Shown: one piece after another, positions 34,060-46,230 of the stretch
Layout: the number at the start of each line of letters is the position of its first letter
Position numbering within the stretch: the first letter of the stretch is position 1
Assembly (NCBI GenBank): GCA_015680685.1
Contig: MNCI01021000.1
Location: 62,887-126,886, forward strand
Direction of reading: 5' to 3'
From: Gnetum montanum
Lineage: Eukaryota; Streptophyta; Gnetopsida; Gnetales; Gnetaceae
Length of the DNA stretch: 64,000 bases
The notes under the pieces: model-generated
Databases searched by the model: none
What the model was told of the DNA's origin: nothing
What the model saw: the letters and a program-made list of their open reading frames with translations, nothing else
Translations under genes and position numbers: made by a program

Positions 34060-35010
34060 TATAATAAGATTTGAGATAGGAATAATTGACCAAATTGGTC
34101 AATTCATTCCCATACATATTCACTAGTCTAAATGCTCCATTGCCATAAGCTTTGCTAACTAAGAATGGTCTTTCTTAATTGGCTGAGAACTTGTTCTCAC
34201 ATTCATGAATGATCTTAAGAACAAGGTCTCCTTCCTTATTTTTTTACCTATTCAAATCATGATGATACTATTGTTTCTGTCTCTATTAATATCATTCAAT
34301 GTTGGTTGGCATTTGTAATCATCGTTCCTCCACTAAATTGAGGTCAATGATATGTAGCTCTTTATTTTTCTCATGATTGATGAAATCATATAGAATTACC
34401 CTTAAGGATATCACCTATAGTTTAAGAGGATAAATAGCTTCAAATCCATAAACAAGACTATACATGGTGGCACTGGTTACAGTCATAAAGGTTTCCCTAT
34501 AGGCTCCAAGTGTAGGCATGATTCATTCATGCCACTTACATTTGCTATTGCTTAACATATTTTTAAGTAGTTTTATGATGACTTTGTTGCTAGCTAAGGC
34601 TTGCTCATTGGCTTGTGGATAATATCATGATGAAAAAAAATATTTAATGTTTAATTATTGATAAAAGGTTTATGTTTCCTAGCTACTGAAATGTGGTCCA
34701 TTATCTATGACTATAGCTAAAGGTATGCCAAAATGGACCACTATGTTATCTAATACAAATTTATAGACTTATTGACGTGTTTTTTTTCCTTAGAGGAATA
34801 GCTTCAACCCACTTTGTTAAATATTAAATTGTGATGATGATGAAGCTATGTTCTACAGAAGACTTAGGCATTATAGGTCTAGTAATGTCAATTATCCATG
34901 GTTGTAATGGGCATGTGATCTAAATAGTATGTAACTCAGTCAATGGTACATTTATTAAGTTTTCATGCCATTGATAGGTTTCATATGTTTTAACCTTATA
35001 TTTGTAGTTT
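34060..35010 (-). pseudogene. Integrase remnant, element C copy 1
   Basis: The minus strand gives WIIDITRPIMPKSS, YLTKWVEAIPLRKK, YYPQANEQALASNK and GAYRETFMT..SLVYGFEAI. These are the conserved blocks of a gypsy integrase core: W.ID..GPI, (D)Y.TKWVEA, YYPQ.NGQ.EA.NK and AYR.T. The C-terminal part follows as EGDLVLKII, FSAN, a stop, ERPFLVSKAYGNGAFRL and GNEL..YLKSYY, the GPY/F-type module. Integrase inserts the cDNA copy into the genome. Multiple stops show it is inactive. Confidence 0.85.
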
Positions 35011-35199
35011 CTTTCAATATAGGGTCAATATTATCCTAATCATCTAAACCTTATGACCATGACTCTAGGTCTTATATTTCCTCCACATATTCCCTTGTAA
35101 ACCTACTAAAGGACTATGCCATCATATGACCTTCAACATAATATATTATAAGCTATGATGACATATTATTTTGATGTTTTATGTACAACATCCTTTTGA

Positions 35200-36010
35200 G
35201 AAGAAATTAGGTTTTGTGGATATTCATCATGCATTAGGTTAAATATAATAGCATCATATCGCTCTTTTTGAGGAACATTAGCAATAGTGGCTATAGAGGT
35301 TCCTTTAGTGTTCGTGATTTGAGGTATGTGTTGGATGCTAATATTTGTAAACTATAGCATACGTTTTTGGGCTAGGTCACAATAAGGTTGCAAGTTTTTG
35401 GCCTTACATGCATATAGCTCAATTACTTAGTTATCGACAAGTTGCAAATCACCTTTCACCACTAAAAATGTGATTCCTTGTTTACAAGATACCATCATTC
35501 CTTTCATTAACCCTTCATATTCTACTACATTATTGATACATGGAAATTAGAAATGATAAGTGAAATGTTGGATCTCATAAGAGGGTGATATTATGATGAT
35601 AGGAGCACTAGCTCCATGGGTAGTTGAAGCTCTATCAAAGTGCATGATGGCTTCATATTCTTCAAGTACCTCATTAACAATGTTGGCATGCTCATTAGGG
35701 AATTCAAGATCTATGACTATATTGTCCTCAACTAGAAAAGTCATTAGTTGTTTAGCTATAGCTTAATCTTTTATTAAGGCTTGGAAGATGTAATATATGA
35801 TAAACTCAACTATTATGGCCTTCCACTAGGCTATTTGATTACTCTCGTATATATTGGTTGTTATAGATCTTAGTACATTATCCTTACATATGACATTAAC
35901 TTGGCTCCTAAAGAGGTAGTGTCTCCACTTCTTCAAGAAGAAGACTAGGGCTAGACAATACTTCTCTATAGTTTTGTATTAGGTCTTGTAACCTATCAAT
36001 GCATGGCATA
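35200..36010 (-). pseudogene. RNase H remnant, element C copy 1
   Basis: The minus strand reads KWRHYLFRSQVNVICKDN (the RT-RNase H connection), then HFDRASTTHGASAPIIIISP, FPCINNVVEYEGLMKGM and KGDLQLVDN followed by a stop. This fits FDGA....G.GA..VL.SP, NN.AEYEAL and GDSQLV of retrotransposon RNase H. The catalytic Asp, Glu and second Asp positions are still readable. A second RNase H-like copy is at 41300-42110. RNase H degrades the RNA strand during reverse transcription. Confidence 0.8.
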
Positions 36011-37060
36011 AGTAGTAAATAGATAACTCTACTCTATCATCTCACTTTTGATAGAGTAGAGAAGCTACAGAGATTTTAGAGATTGCAAGGTAGACGTAAG
36101 ATGATTTATCCTTCTAAGGTGGGTATATGATGGGTAGCTAGGCCAATTCTTGCTTAATGGTGTCAAAGGTATCTTATCATTGGTCAATCCACTCATAGTA
36201 AACACCATTCTTAAGCAAGTGTTGCATGGATTCTAGTTTATCTGTAAGTCCTTACATGAACATATGAATAAATTGTAATCTATGTTGCAATCCCTATAGG
36301 TTCTTAAGGTTATTTGATGCTCCCAAGTTAATTATGGATTTAACATTATTAGGATTGACACATACCTTACCTTAGATACTATGAAACCAAACATCTTGCT
36401 AGTTTTAACATCAAAGACATACTTCTTAGGATTGATTCTAAGTTCATATTTGAAACCACCTTGGAGTACTAAATTGAGATCATGTGCATGGTCATTGACC
36501 TTCTTAGACTTTACTGTTGTGCCATCAACATAATCATTAAGTAATCCTAGCATGTAGCCATTGAATATGTATGTCATAGCTCTTTGATAGGTTGCACTAG
36601 CATTTTTTATACCAACGACATCATGGTATAACAAAAGGATCCCTAAGGGGTCATGAAGGTCATGTACAGCTGATGCTCTCAGTTGATTCTAAGATGGTTG
36701 TATCCCAAGAACCCATCCATGAAGGATAGTAAGGCATGACCAATTATAGTATCAATGAGTTGATCAATATAGGTAATGGAAAATTTTTTTTAATGGTTGT
36801 CATTTTAAGATCTCAGAAATTGATACAAATATGAATGATCTTATTTTTCTTGGGAACTACCACTATGTTGGAAATCACTATGAATGTAATCAACAACTCA
36901 ACTAAAATAAACTTGATAAAGTTTCAAAATCTCATCATGAATTACTAGAGTCAAATCTAGTCTAACTCTACGAACATTCTGCTTAGTAGGTTTGACACTA
37001 GGATCAAGTATGATGTTATGTTACACTAAAAATGGGTGAATCCCTAGCATGTTCTCATAT
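36011..37060 (-). pseudogene. Reverse transcriptase remnant, element C copy 1
   Basis: The minus strand gives VVVPKKNKIIHICINF, then YPSWMGSW-type and GIKNASATYQRAMTYIF followed by YMLGLLNDYVDGTTVKSKK. It ends with a KYELRINPKKYVFDV thumb region. These match VPKK.GK.R.C.DFR, MPFGLKNAGATYQRAM, the YVDD box and L.LNP.KC.F of gypsy RT. The YVDD box reads YVDG here but YVDD in copy 2. Stops and frame shifts are numerous. Confidence 0.85.
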
Positions 37061-37539
37061 GACTAAGTTAATGCTTTAATGTTATCCTAAAGGGCCTTGC
37101 TAATATCTTGAGTCTAATGTGTTTCAAGTGAGGAACTTAGTTTTATCATTTTCTCCTCATGATTGTGTGTTGTAATGGGAATCTCAACTAGAGAGTCCTC
37201 AGTGATGTCATTGGCCTCAAGGTCAAGGATTCTAACTATGTACTCATGCCATGTGAGAAACTTCTCTATTGAGGCTACATGATCAAACAAGCTTCCAAGC
37301 TCAATATCTAGGTAATCAAGGTTAATGGATCATTCCACATCATCATAGGATTCAACTAGGTTCAGAGGTAGTTTGAATGATGCTCATGTGTCCACGTTTT
37401 GATCCTGCATATCAACCAAAAGCTTATTCAGTGGCATTTGCATGAAATAATTTGTCAAAAGTTGCAAATTAACATAGTAATAAAACACCATCGGGCATAA
37501 TAATATCAAAATATAGTAAAATGATGCATAACAAGGTTA
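37061..37539 (-). other. Element C sequence upstream of RT, no domain
   Basis: Acidic short open stretches on the minus strand (ESYDDVEWSINLDYLDIELG). Probably the protease-RT linker, but no protease active site is seen. Confidence 0.35.
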
Positions 37540-37960
37540 AGTAATATCATAAATGTTAGAAAATGATACCAAATGATATTAAATTACACTAAATGAAAGT
37601 CAAACAAGGAAAAATGTAATCAAAATGTATCAAAATGAGGTCAAATGATGACAAAATGATACAAAATGGTAAAAATTGGCATCACGTGGGGTCAAAATGG
37701 TACAAATTGATATCAAATGGCATCAAATGAAGTTATAATGATGAGAAAATGATGCTAAAATGATGTTGAATGGTTTTCAACAAGGCCAAATCAAGTCAAA
37801 ATAGTAAGAAATGACACCAAATGATGTGAAAATGATGTAAAATGATGTCTAATAAGGCCAAACAGGATTGAATAGTGCCAAAAATAATGCAAAATGTTGT
37901 TAAATAATACTAAATCATATCAAGAAATGACATCAAATGATACCAAATGAGATTAAATAA
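37540..37960. repeat. 10-bp phased AAATGAT repeat, copy 1
   Basis: Degenerate repeats of AAATGATACC, AAATGATATT and CAAAATGAGG recur every 10-11 bp for about 400 bp. Such helically phased A-tracts are expected to bend DNA. It lies in the leader of element C. Copy 2 is at 43640-44060. Confidence 0.75.
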
Positions 37961-38084
37961 TGTTGACTAGGTCAAACTTGGTCAATAACATTGAACCAGG
38001 TTGAAAATAGAATAAATAATAATATTTATTTTTCATTTTTCATTTTTTCATAATTACAATAAACAAAAGTCTAATGGAATTAAG

Positions 38085-38248
38085 TTATAAATTTCCAAAA
38101 TAGGTAAAAAGTTAAAGAACCAAAGTTGTAAATTATCAAAATAAGTAAAAAGCTAAAGAAAATAAGTTGTAAACTATCAAAATTGACAAAAAGCTATAGA
38201 AAACAAGTTTTAAATTGTCAAAAAATAAGCAGAAATAAAAGATCTTGC
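38085..38248. repeat. 41-bp minisatellite, 4 units, copy 1
   Basis: Units start at 38085, 38126, 38167 and 38208, each 41 bp, with the pattern TTGTAAATTATCAAAATAAG, then TAAAAAGCTAAAGAAAA. Part of the element C leader; repeated at 44179-44342. Confidence 0.85.
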
Positions 38249-38675
38249 AAAAAATTGACAAGAGTTATAAAAATAAAAAAATCTCGTGAAAACTAGCAGT
38301 AAAATGCTAAACATTTGGCTTTTATGGTAAAAATAATTTAAAAGCCTAAAATATTATATTTTCAATCTATGTATATCCCAAAACTCAACCTCAATGCGTA
38401 TAAGTCATTCTTTTAATGTATAGGTCGTTTGGACTAAATTATTGGCTTGTGGAACCCACCAAGATAGCTTGTCACCAGTTCAGGTCAGGCTTTCAACATG
38501 TGGGACCCATTGTAGTGGTGTTTGAGCTTGTTTTGGATTTGTTTTAGATGGTAGAGGTCTCATAAGTTGGTATATAGGTTGATCCAATATGTGGGACTTA
38601 TTTACCAATGTATAAGGGTCACATATTAGATCCAGGAAGGCTTTTGGCCAAGTTCTTGAACTTCCAAGTTTCTTA

Positions 38676-38698
38676 CTATATATATATATATATATATC
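38676..38698. repeat. (TA)n microsatellite at a junction
   Basis: About ten TA units join the end of element C copy 1 to family B LTR sequence. Similar (AT)n runs end both family B tandem units (about 25899 and 27604). Confidence 0.8.
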
Positions 38699-39612
38699 TT
38701 TTGAAAAGAATCTTAAGAAATTTAATAGTAATGTCTTTATGAACTTACCTATTTGAGTTTGGAGGATCTAGAAAATCTTTGATATTTTAAGATGACTTGA
38801 AATAGCTTCAATTTTTAAAGTCTTTACCTTGATGTTTCAATCTCGAAATTGTTAAATCTTTGTCGATAGCTCTATTATTTGCAATTCTTGAAAACTATTT
38901 AGCTAGCCAAATAATAGTTTGTATTTTTTCATTTACAAAGCATTTTGGTAGTTTAATAAGAATGTCTTCTACAAAATTTCTTCTTAAGCTCAAAATGTTT
39001 GGTCAATTTGTAACACTTTAGATTTAATTAGAATAGCTTTTTTTCGAAGTATTCCCTTATTTTTAATATATCTCACTTAAATGTTTGATATTTCATACAA
39101 TTATGCTTTCTTTTCTTTCATTTTTTTTAAAATCCATTGAATCTCACTCTATTTCTAATTTTCTTATCAATGTTTCTATCTTAGGGAAATTATGAGTATA
39201 TTTCTAGAGAATTATGCTTAAGAATTTTGGTGAAATTTTATTTGTTTCAGGTAACATACTATAGGGACTCTATATACTAAGTAACTTGACAAAATAAAAG
39301 CCTTTAATGACTCACAGTATTCAACAAGGTTAGCTAAATTTTTGTTATAATAGCCAATTACAGTTTCATACACAATCCTGACCATTTCAACATTCATAAC
39401 AACAAACACATATTTACACTTAGTTCACTCTATTACCATTGATATTATTTGGAGATATCTAGGCCTTGGTGTCATTGGAGACCAGTAAGCACCTAAACTC
39501 ATCTTTGAATAAATGCTTGCATTTCCCATGATTCCAGTCATGAGACTGAAGGAAAATGTTTGTGTTCCTAATAGAAGTCATGATTCCAATCATGAGACTG
39601 AAGGAAAATGTT
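38699..39612 (+). repeat. Family B LTR fragment (B5)
   Basis: Starts inside the LTR (CTTTTGAAAAGAATCTTAAG) and ends at GTTGCCAA, then continues into element C copy 2. It carries a short internal repeat near 39535-39610 (GACTGAAGGAAAATGTT twice). It is not a straight copy of B4: it keeps a segment that B4 lacks. Confidence 0.75.
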
Positions 39613-40159
39613 GCCAATACGTACATGGATGTTAAAACATACATCTTCATTGTTATCAAGGTAAGTAAGGTTGTAATTTGGTAATGTAATTATGGATCAA
39701 GAGGGGTAATAGAAGTCATCTGAGGTAAGAATTCCTAGCACAATTGAACAAGCTAACTAAATCTCATGTATCAAGATCACATGATGACTTGTTGCTACAA
39801 TGAGTCACACCTTTACAATGACTCCAAGCTTCATCTTCTAAGCACAACTCCAAGAGGACAAGAAAACTAGTCAAAGAATACATGTTGTTACAAGAGATTA
39901 CATAAGGCCACATGAGAAAACAAGTAGATAAAAGTCATCATTAATTACAATTTTTGAAACATGAAAAATCTATAATTTGTTTCAGAGATTTATACAAAGT
40001 TTGTAGTATCTTGTTATTCCAAAAAGAGATATATGAAAGATAGGAGGTTACATAGACTTTTTATTATAGGCTACAAGGTCATTGGTGTCAATCATTCATC
40101 CAAGCTTACAAATAAAGGTAAACAAAGGTCATAGGAAAACATGTTAGTAGTAGATATAA

Positions 40160-41110
40160 TAAGATTTCAAATAGGAATAATTGACCAAGTTGGGCAATTC
40201 ATTCCCATCCATGTTCACTAGTCTAAATGCTCCATTATCATAAGCTTTTCTAAGTAAGAAAAATCTTTCTTAATTGGCTGAGAACTTGTCCTCATATTCA
40301 TGAATGATCTTAAGGACAAGGTCTCCTTCCTTTTTTTTTACCTATTCAAATCATGATGATACTATTTTTTTGCCTCTCTTAATATCATTCAATGTTGATT
40401 GGCATTTGTAATAACTGTTCCTCAACTGAATTGAGGTCAATGATATGTAGCTCTTTATTTTGCTCATCATTGATGAAATCATATAGAACTACCCTTAAGA
40501 ATAGAACCTATAGTTTAAGAGGAAAATTAGCTTCAAATCCATAAACAAGACTATACATGGTGGCACTTGTTGCAGTCATAAAGGTTTTCCTATAGGCTCC
40601 AAGTGTAGGCATGATTCATTCATTCCACTTACATTTGCTATTGCTTAACATATTCTTAAGTAGGTTTATGATGACTTTGTTGCTAGCTAAGGCTTGATGA
40701 TTGGCTTGTGGATAATATCGTGATGAAAAAAAATATTTAATTTTTAATTATTGATAAAAGGTTTATGTTTCCTAGTTACTGAAATGTGGTCCATTATCTA
40801 TGACTATAGCTAAAGGTACACCAAAACGGGCCACTATGTTGTCAAATATAAATTTATAAACTTATTGACATGTTTTTTTTTCCTTAGAGAAATAGCTTCA
40901 ACCCACTTTTTTAAATATTCAATTGTGGTGATGATGAAGCTATGTCCTATAGAATACTTAGGCATTATAGGTCTAGTAATGTCAATTATCCATGGTTGAA
41001 ATGGACATGTGATCTAAATAGTATGTAACTCAGTCAATTGTACATTATTTAAGTTGTCATGTCATTGATAGGTGTCATATGTTTTAACCTTCTATTTGCA
41101 ATTGCTTTCA
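40160..41110 (-). pseudogene. Integrase remnant, element C copy 2
   Basis: Same minus-strand blocks as in copy 1 at the same offsets, including the TKWVEA-like segment (W lost here), the YYPQ.N.Q segment and the GDLVLK C-terminal module. The same in-frame stops recur, showing common descent by duplication of an already inactive copy. A few extra changes are private to this copy. Confidence 0.8.
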
Positions 41111-41299
41111 ATATAGGGTCAATAGTATCCTAATCATCTAAACCTTATGACCATGGCTCTAGGTCTTATATGTCCTCCACATATTCCCTCATAAACCTAA
41201 TAAAGGACTATGCCATCATATGACCTTCAACATAATATATTGTAGGCTATGATGACTTATTATTTTGATATTTTATCTACAACATCCTTTTGCGAATAA

Positions 41300-42110
41300 A
41301 TTATGTTTTGTGAATATTCATCATGCATTAGGTTAAAAATAATAGCATCATATCACTCTTTTTGAGGAACATTATGAACAGTGGCTATAGAGGTTCCTTT
41401 AGTGTTCTTGATTTGAGGTATGTGTTGAATGCTTATATTTATAGACTATAGAATAAGTTTTTAGGATAGGTCATAATAAGGTTGCAAGTTTTTGGCCTTA
41501 CATGCATATAGCTCAATTACTTAGTTATCGACATGTTGCAAATCACCTTTCACCACTAAAAATGTGATTCCTTGGTTACAAGATACCATCATTCCTTTGA
41601 TTAACCCTTCATATTCTACTACATTATTGATACATGGAAATTAGAAATGATAAGTGAAAGGTTGGATCTCACAAGAGGGTGATATTATGATGATAGGAGC
41701 ACTAGCTCCATGGGTAGTTGAAGCTCTATCAAAGTGCATGATGGCTTCATATTCTTTAGGTACCTTATTAACAATGTTGGCATGCTCATTGGGGAACTTA
41801 AGATCTATGACTATATTTTTCTCAACTAGAAAATTCATTAGTTGTTGAGCTATAGCTTAATATTTTATTAAGGCTTGGGAGATGTAATGTTGGATAAACT
41901 CAACTATTATGGCCTTCCACTAGGCTATTCGATTACTCTCATATATATTGGTTGTTATAGCCCTTAGTACATTATTCTTACATATGACATTGACTTGGCT
42001 CCTAAAGAGGTAGTGTCTCCACTTCTTCAAGGAGAAGACTAAGGCTAAACAATACTTCTCTACCTTTTTGTATTAGGTCTTGTAAGCTATCAATGCATGA
42101 CATAAGTAGT
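41300..42110 (-). pseudogene. RNase H remnant, element C copy 2
   Basis: HFDRASTTHGASAPIIIISP is conserved exactly with copy 1, as is the NNVVEYEGL segment. It differs by a few residues before the core (NFLVEKN against TFLVEDN). Non-functional, with shared stops. Confidence 0.8.
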
Positions 42111-43150
42111 AAATAGAAAACTCTACTCTATCATCTCACTTTTGATAGAGTAGAGAAGCTACAGAGATTTTAGAGATTGCAAGGTAGATGTAAGATGATT
42201 TATCCTTCTAAGGTGGGTATATGATGGGTAGCTGGGCCAACTCTTTCTTAACAGTGTCAAAGGTATCTTATCATTGGTTAATCCAGTCATAGTAAACTCC
42301 CTTCTTAAGCAAGTGTTGCATGGATTCTAGTTTATCTATAAGTCCTTACATGAGCCTATGAATAAATTGTAATCTATGTTGCAATTCCTATAGCTTCTTA
42401 AGGTTAGTTGATGCTCCCAAGTTAATTATGGCTTTAACCTTATTAGGATTGACACATACCTTGCCTTAGATACTATGAAACCAAACATCTTGCTAGTTTT
42501 AACATCAAAGACATACTTCTTAGGATTGAGTCTAAGTTCATATTTGAAACCACCTTGAAGTACTAAATTGAGATCATGTGCATGGTCATTGACCTTCTTA
42601 GACTTTACCTTTATGTCATCAACATAATCATTAAGTAATCCTAGCATGCAGTCATTGAATATGTATCTCATAGCTCTTTGATAGGTCGCACTAGCATTTT
42701 TTAGACCAAACGACATCATGGTATAACAAAAGGTTCCCTAAGGGGTCATGAAGGTCATGTACAGCTAATGCTCTAGGTTGATTCTAAGCTGGTTGTATCC
42801 CAAGAACCCATCCATGAAGGATAGTAAGGCATGACCACTTATAGTATCAATGACTTAATCAATATAAGTAATTGAAATTTTTTTTAATGGTTGTCATTTT
42901 ACGATCTCAGAAATCGATACAAATATGAATGATCTCATTTTTATTGGGAACTACCACTATGTTGGACATCACTATGAATGGAATCAACAACTCAACTAAA
43001 ATAAAATTGATAAAGTTTCATGATCTTATCACGAATTACTAGAGTCAAATCTAGTCTAACTCTATGAACATTCTACTTAGTACATTTGACACTAGGATCA
43101 AGTATGATGCTATGTTACACTAAACATGGGTCAATCCCTAGCATGGTCTC
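42111..43150 (-). pseudogene. Reverse transcriptase remnant, element C copy 2
   Basis: The stretch 42719-42426 is open for 97 codons: MMSFGLKNASATYQRAMRYI, then NDYVDDIKVKSKKVNDHAHD and the RLNPKKYVFDVKTSKMFGFI thumb start. The catalytic YVDD is intact here, whereas copy 1 has YVDG and a disrupted FGLKN region. The fingers part is upstream (about 42880-43100) with stops. So copy 2 is slightly better preserved but still dead. Confidence 0.85.
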
Positions 43151-43639
43151 ATATGACTAAGTTAATGCTTTAATGTTATCCTGAAGGGCCTTGGTAATGT
43201 CTTCAGTCTAATGTGTTTCAAGTAAGGAACTTAGTTTTAGCATTTTATCCTCATCATTGTGTGTTGTAATGGGAATCTCAACTAAAGAGTCCTTAGTGAT
43301 GTCACTGGCCTCAAGGTCAAGGATTTTAACTATGTACTCATGCCATTTGAGAAACTTCTCTATTAAGGCTACATGATCAAACAAGCTTCCAATCTCAATA
43401 TGTAGATAATCAAGGTTAATGGATCATTCCACATCATCATAGGATTCAACCAAGTTTAGAGGTAGTTTGAATGATGCTCATGTGTCCATCTTTTGGTCTT
43501 TCATATCAACCAAAAGCATATTCAGTCGCATTTGAATGAAATAATTGTCAAAAGATGCAAATTAACATAGTAATAAAACACCATGGGGCATAATAATATC
43601 AAAATATAGTAAAACAAGGCATAACAAGGTTAAGTAATA

Positions 43640-44060
43640 TCATAAATGTTATAAAATGATACCAAATGATATTAAATTATACTAAATGAAAGTCAAACAA
43701 GGAAAAATTTAATCAAAATGTATCAAAATGAGGTCAAATGATGACAAAATGATACAAAATGGTGAAATTTGGCATCAAGTAGGGTCAAAATGGTACAAAT
43801 CAATATCAAATGGCATAAAATAAAGTTATAATGATGAGAAAATGATGCTAAAACGATGTTGAATGGTTTTCAACAAGGCCAAATCAAGTCAAAATAGTAA
43901 GAAATGACACCAAATGATATGAAAATGATGTAAAATGATGTCCAATAGGACCAAATAGGATTGAATAGTGCTAAAAATGATGCAAAATGTTATCAAATAA
44001 TACCAAATCATATCAAGAAATGATATCAAATGATACCAAATGATATTAAATAATGTTGAT
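43640..44060. repeat. 10-bp phased AAATGAT repeat, copy 2
   Basis: Same phased A-tract pattern as 37540-37960, at the same place relative to pol. Confidence 0.75.
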
Positions 44061-44178
44061 TAGGTCAAAGTTGGTCAAATAACATTGATCTAGGTTGAAA
44101 ATAGAATAAATAATAATATTTATTTATTATTTCTCATTTTTTCATAATTACAATAAACAAAAATCTAATGGAATTAAG

Positions 44179-44342
44179 TTATAAATTGCCAAAATAGGTA
44201 AAAACTTAAAGAACCAAAGTTGTAAATTATTAAAATAGGCAAAAAGCTAAAGCAAATAAGTTGTAAACTATCAAAATTGACAAAAAGCTATAGAAAACAA
44301 GTTTTAAATTGTCAAAAAATAAGAAAAATAAAAAATATTGCA
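44179..44342. repeat. 41-bp minisatellite, copy 2
   Basis: First units start at 44179 and 44220, the same 41-bp step as in copy 1. Confidence 0.8.
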
Positions 44343-44589
44343 AAAAAATGAAAGGACTTATAAAAATAAAAAATCTCATGAAAACTAGCAATAAAATGCT
44401 AAAAATTTGGCTTTTGTGGTAAAAATAATTTAAAAATCTAAAATATTATATTTTCAATCTGTCGATATCCCAAAACTCAACCACAATGTGTGTAAGTCAT
44501 TCTTTTAATGTATAGGTAGTTTGGACTAGATTATTGGCTTGTGGAACCCACCAAGATAGCTTGCCACCACTTCAGGTTAGGCTTTCAAC

Positions 44590-46230
44590 ATGTGGAACAC
44601 ATTGTAGTGGTGTTTGAGCTTTTTTTGGAATCATTTTAGATGGCAGAGGTTTCATAAATTGGTATATAGGTTGACCCAATATGTGGGACTTATTTACCAA
44701 TGTATAAGGCTCACATATTAGATCCAGGAAGGCTTTTGGCCCAGTTCTTGAACTTTCAAGTTTCTTACTATAGTGCCTAGGCTTTGGAGGAAAAATTTTC
44801 TTTTATAGGTATTTTTGGAGTAAAGTAGGGGCCTATTGATGCCCACACATTGGCCCAACGTGTGAAGCCAACATTTGAAGCCTAATATCCAATGTATCCC
44901 ACTTTGGTGGCAATGTTTGGGAAGGTTTCGATCACATGTTTGAGTTTGTTGAATTTTCATGTTAGCATTGGGAAGGAGTGAAATGTGCTTTTTTTGGGGT
45001 TGCATGGACTAGGGTGAAGGTTTCTTAACATCCACACATTAGCATATGCATTTTTCAAATGCGTGAAACTTATATGGTCAATGTATATACTTCCTTCGCC
45101 CAATTTATGGTAATTTCAACCAACCTTTTACTCTCTAAGAATCCCAACGTAGTAGCTAGGGTTTTGATTGGAAATTTGCAATTCTAGAAGCTATATGAGC
45201 CACAATAGAGGTTTGGCTTGGCCCACACATTGGAATATATGTTTTCCTAATGTGTGGGGCATATATTCTCAACATATGAATCAAATTTAACAACTTTATA
45301 TAGGCTTTTTGACTCAATTTTAACCTCTCTAGGTCTATGGTGCAATGACAAGGATTTTGAAGGGAGATCTATAGTTTTTGGAATCATATTGACTATGTTT
45401 TTGTTTTGGTATTCCAACATGTGGGGCATAATTTAAAATGTGTGGAGTTCAACTTTACCAATTTTAAAGTTTTTTAACTTATATTTTAAGCTCTACAATC
45501 ATCTATGTCAATGTCTAGGATTCTTGAGGAAAACCTAAGTTTTTCAGGTCTTTTCATCATGGTGAAGGTTTTATTAGGTCCAAAAATTAGCATATACATT
45601 GGTCCAATGTGTGGGAAATGTATTCTCAATGTATGAATCAAGTTTGATAGCTTTTGAAGGTTGTTCGATAGGGTTGTAACTTCTCTAGGTTCCTAGTATA
45701 TCGACTAAGGTTTTGAAGAAGATTTTGATGTTTTAGAGGCTGTACTAACTAATTTGAAGCTTTGATGATGCTCACACACTATCATATACATTGGACCAAT
45801 GTGTATGCATAATTACCAATATATAATGTCATAAGAACCATTTTCTATAGCTTAAACAATCAATTTCCAATTTAGTTTTGCTTCCTAGGTTTCGTGAGTT
45901 CCCCTACCTACTATTGAGTAAATTTTGACATTTTAAAAGTTAGTACCAACTTCACACATTTGCATATACATTTGCCCAACTTCTGGGATCTAATTACCAA
46001 TGTATGAATCAAGTTTGAATAGTTTTTTGTGAATTTTTGATAGTCTTTATGGGTTTTCAATTCTCTGCCTTGGTGCATAGGGTTTGAAGCAAGATCTACA
46101 GCTTTTAGAGTCACTCTTGGTAATGTATAAGATTTATTGACAAGGTTTTTGTGTTCTAGAGGTACCATACATTGATGTATTATGTTGGAACAATGTATTG
46201 GGCTTATATCCTTATTTTATAAATCCCAAA
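44590..46230. repeat. Satellite-like array, about 190-bp period, about 9 units
   Basis: Each unit carries a dyad around ACATTGG..CCAATGTGTGGG, then a TATTCTCAATGTATGAATCA-like segment and a CTCTAGGTTCCTAGTG-like segment. The dyads occur near 44674, 44854, 45056, 45248, 45414, 45605, 45794, 45976 and 46188, giving steps of 166-212 bp. Units are strongly diverged. The first unit or two are also present at the end of element C copy 1 (38480-38680), so the array belongs to the element C leader or its insertion site. Confidence 0.7.

Larger units (their letters stand above)
33522..38680 (-). mobile_element. Ty3/gypsy-like element C, copy 1 (pol plus leader repeats)
   Basis: On the minus strand the order is leader repeats, RT, RNase H, integrase and a 3' end. 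gag and protease were not seen. Its right end is cut inside a (TA)n run at about 38676, where a family B LTR fragment starts. A second copy lies at 39613-44770. Both share most stop codons, so the element was already dead when duplicated. Confidence 0.8.
39613..44770 (-). mobile_element. Ty3/gypsy-like element C, copy 2
   Basis: Same order and sequence as copy 1, offset by about 6094-6100 bp, with roughly 93 percent identity in stretches compared by eye. Unlike copy 1 it continues past the (TA)n breakpoint into a satellite-like array. Confidence 0.8.

Noticed and set aside
36020-36062. Small inverted repeat CTACTCTATCA..TGATAGAGTAG
   Set aside because: An 11-bp stem inside RT/RNase H remnant sequence, present in both duplicate copies; most likely chance within former coding sequence.
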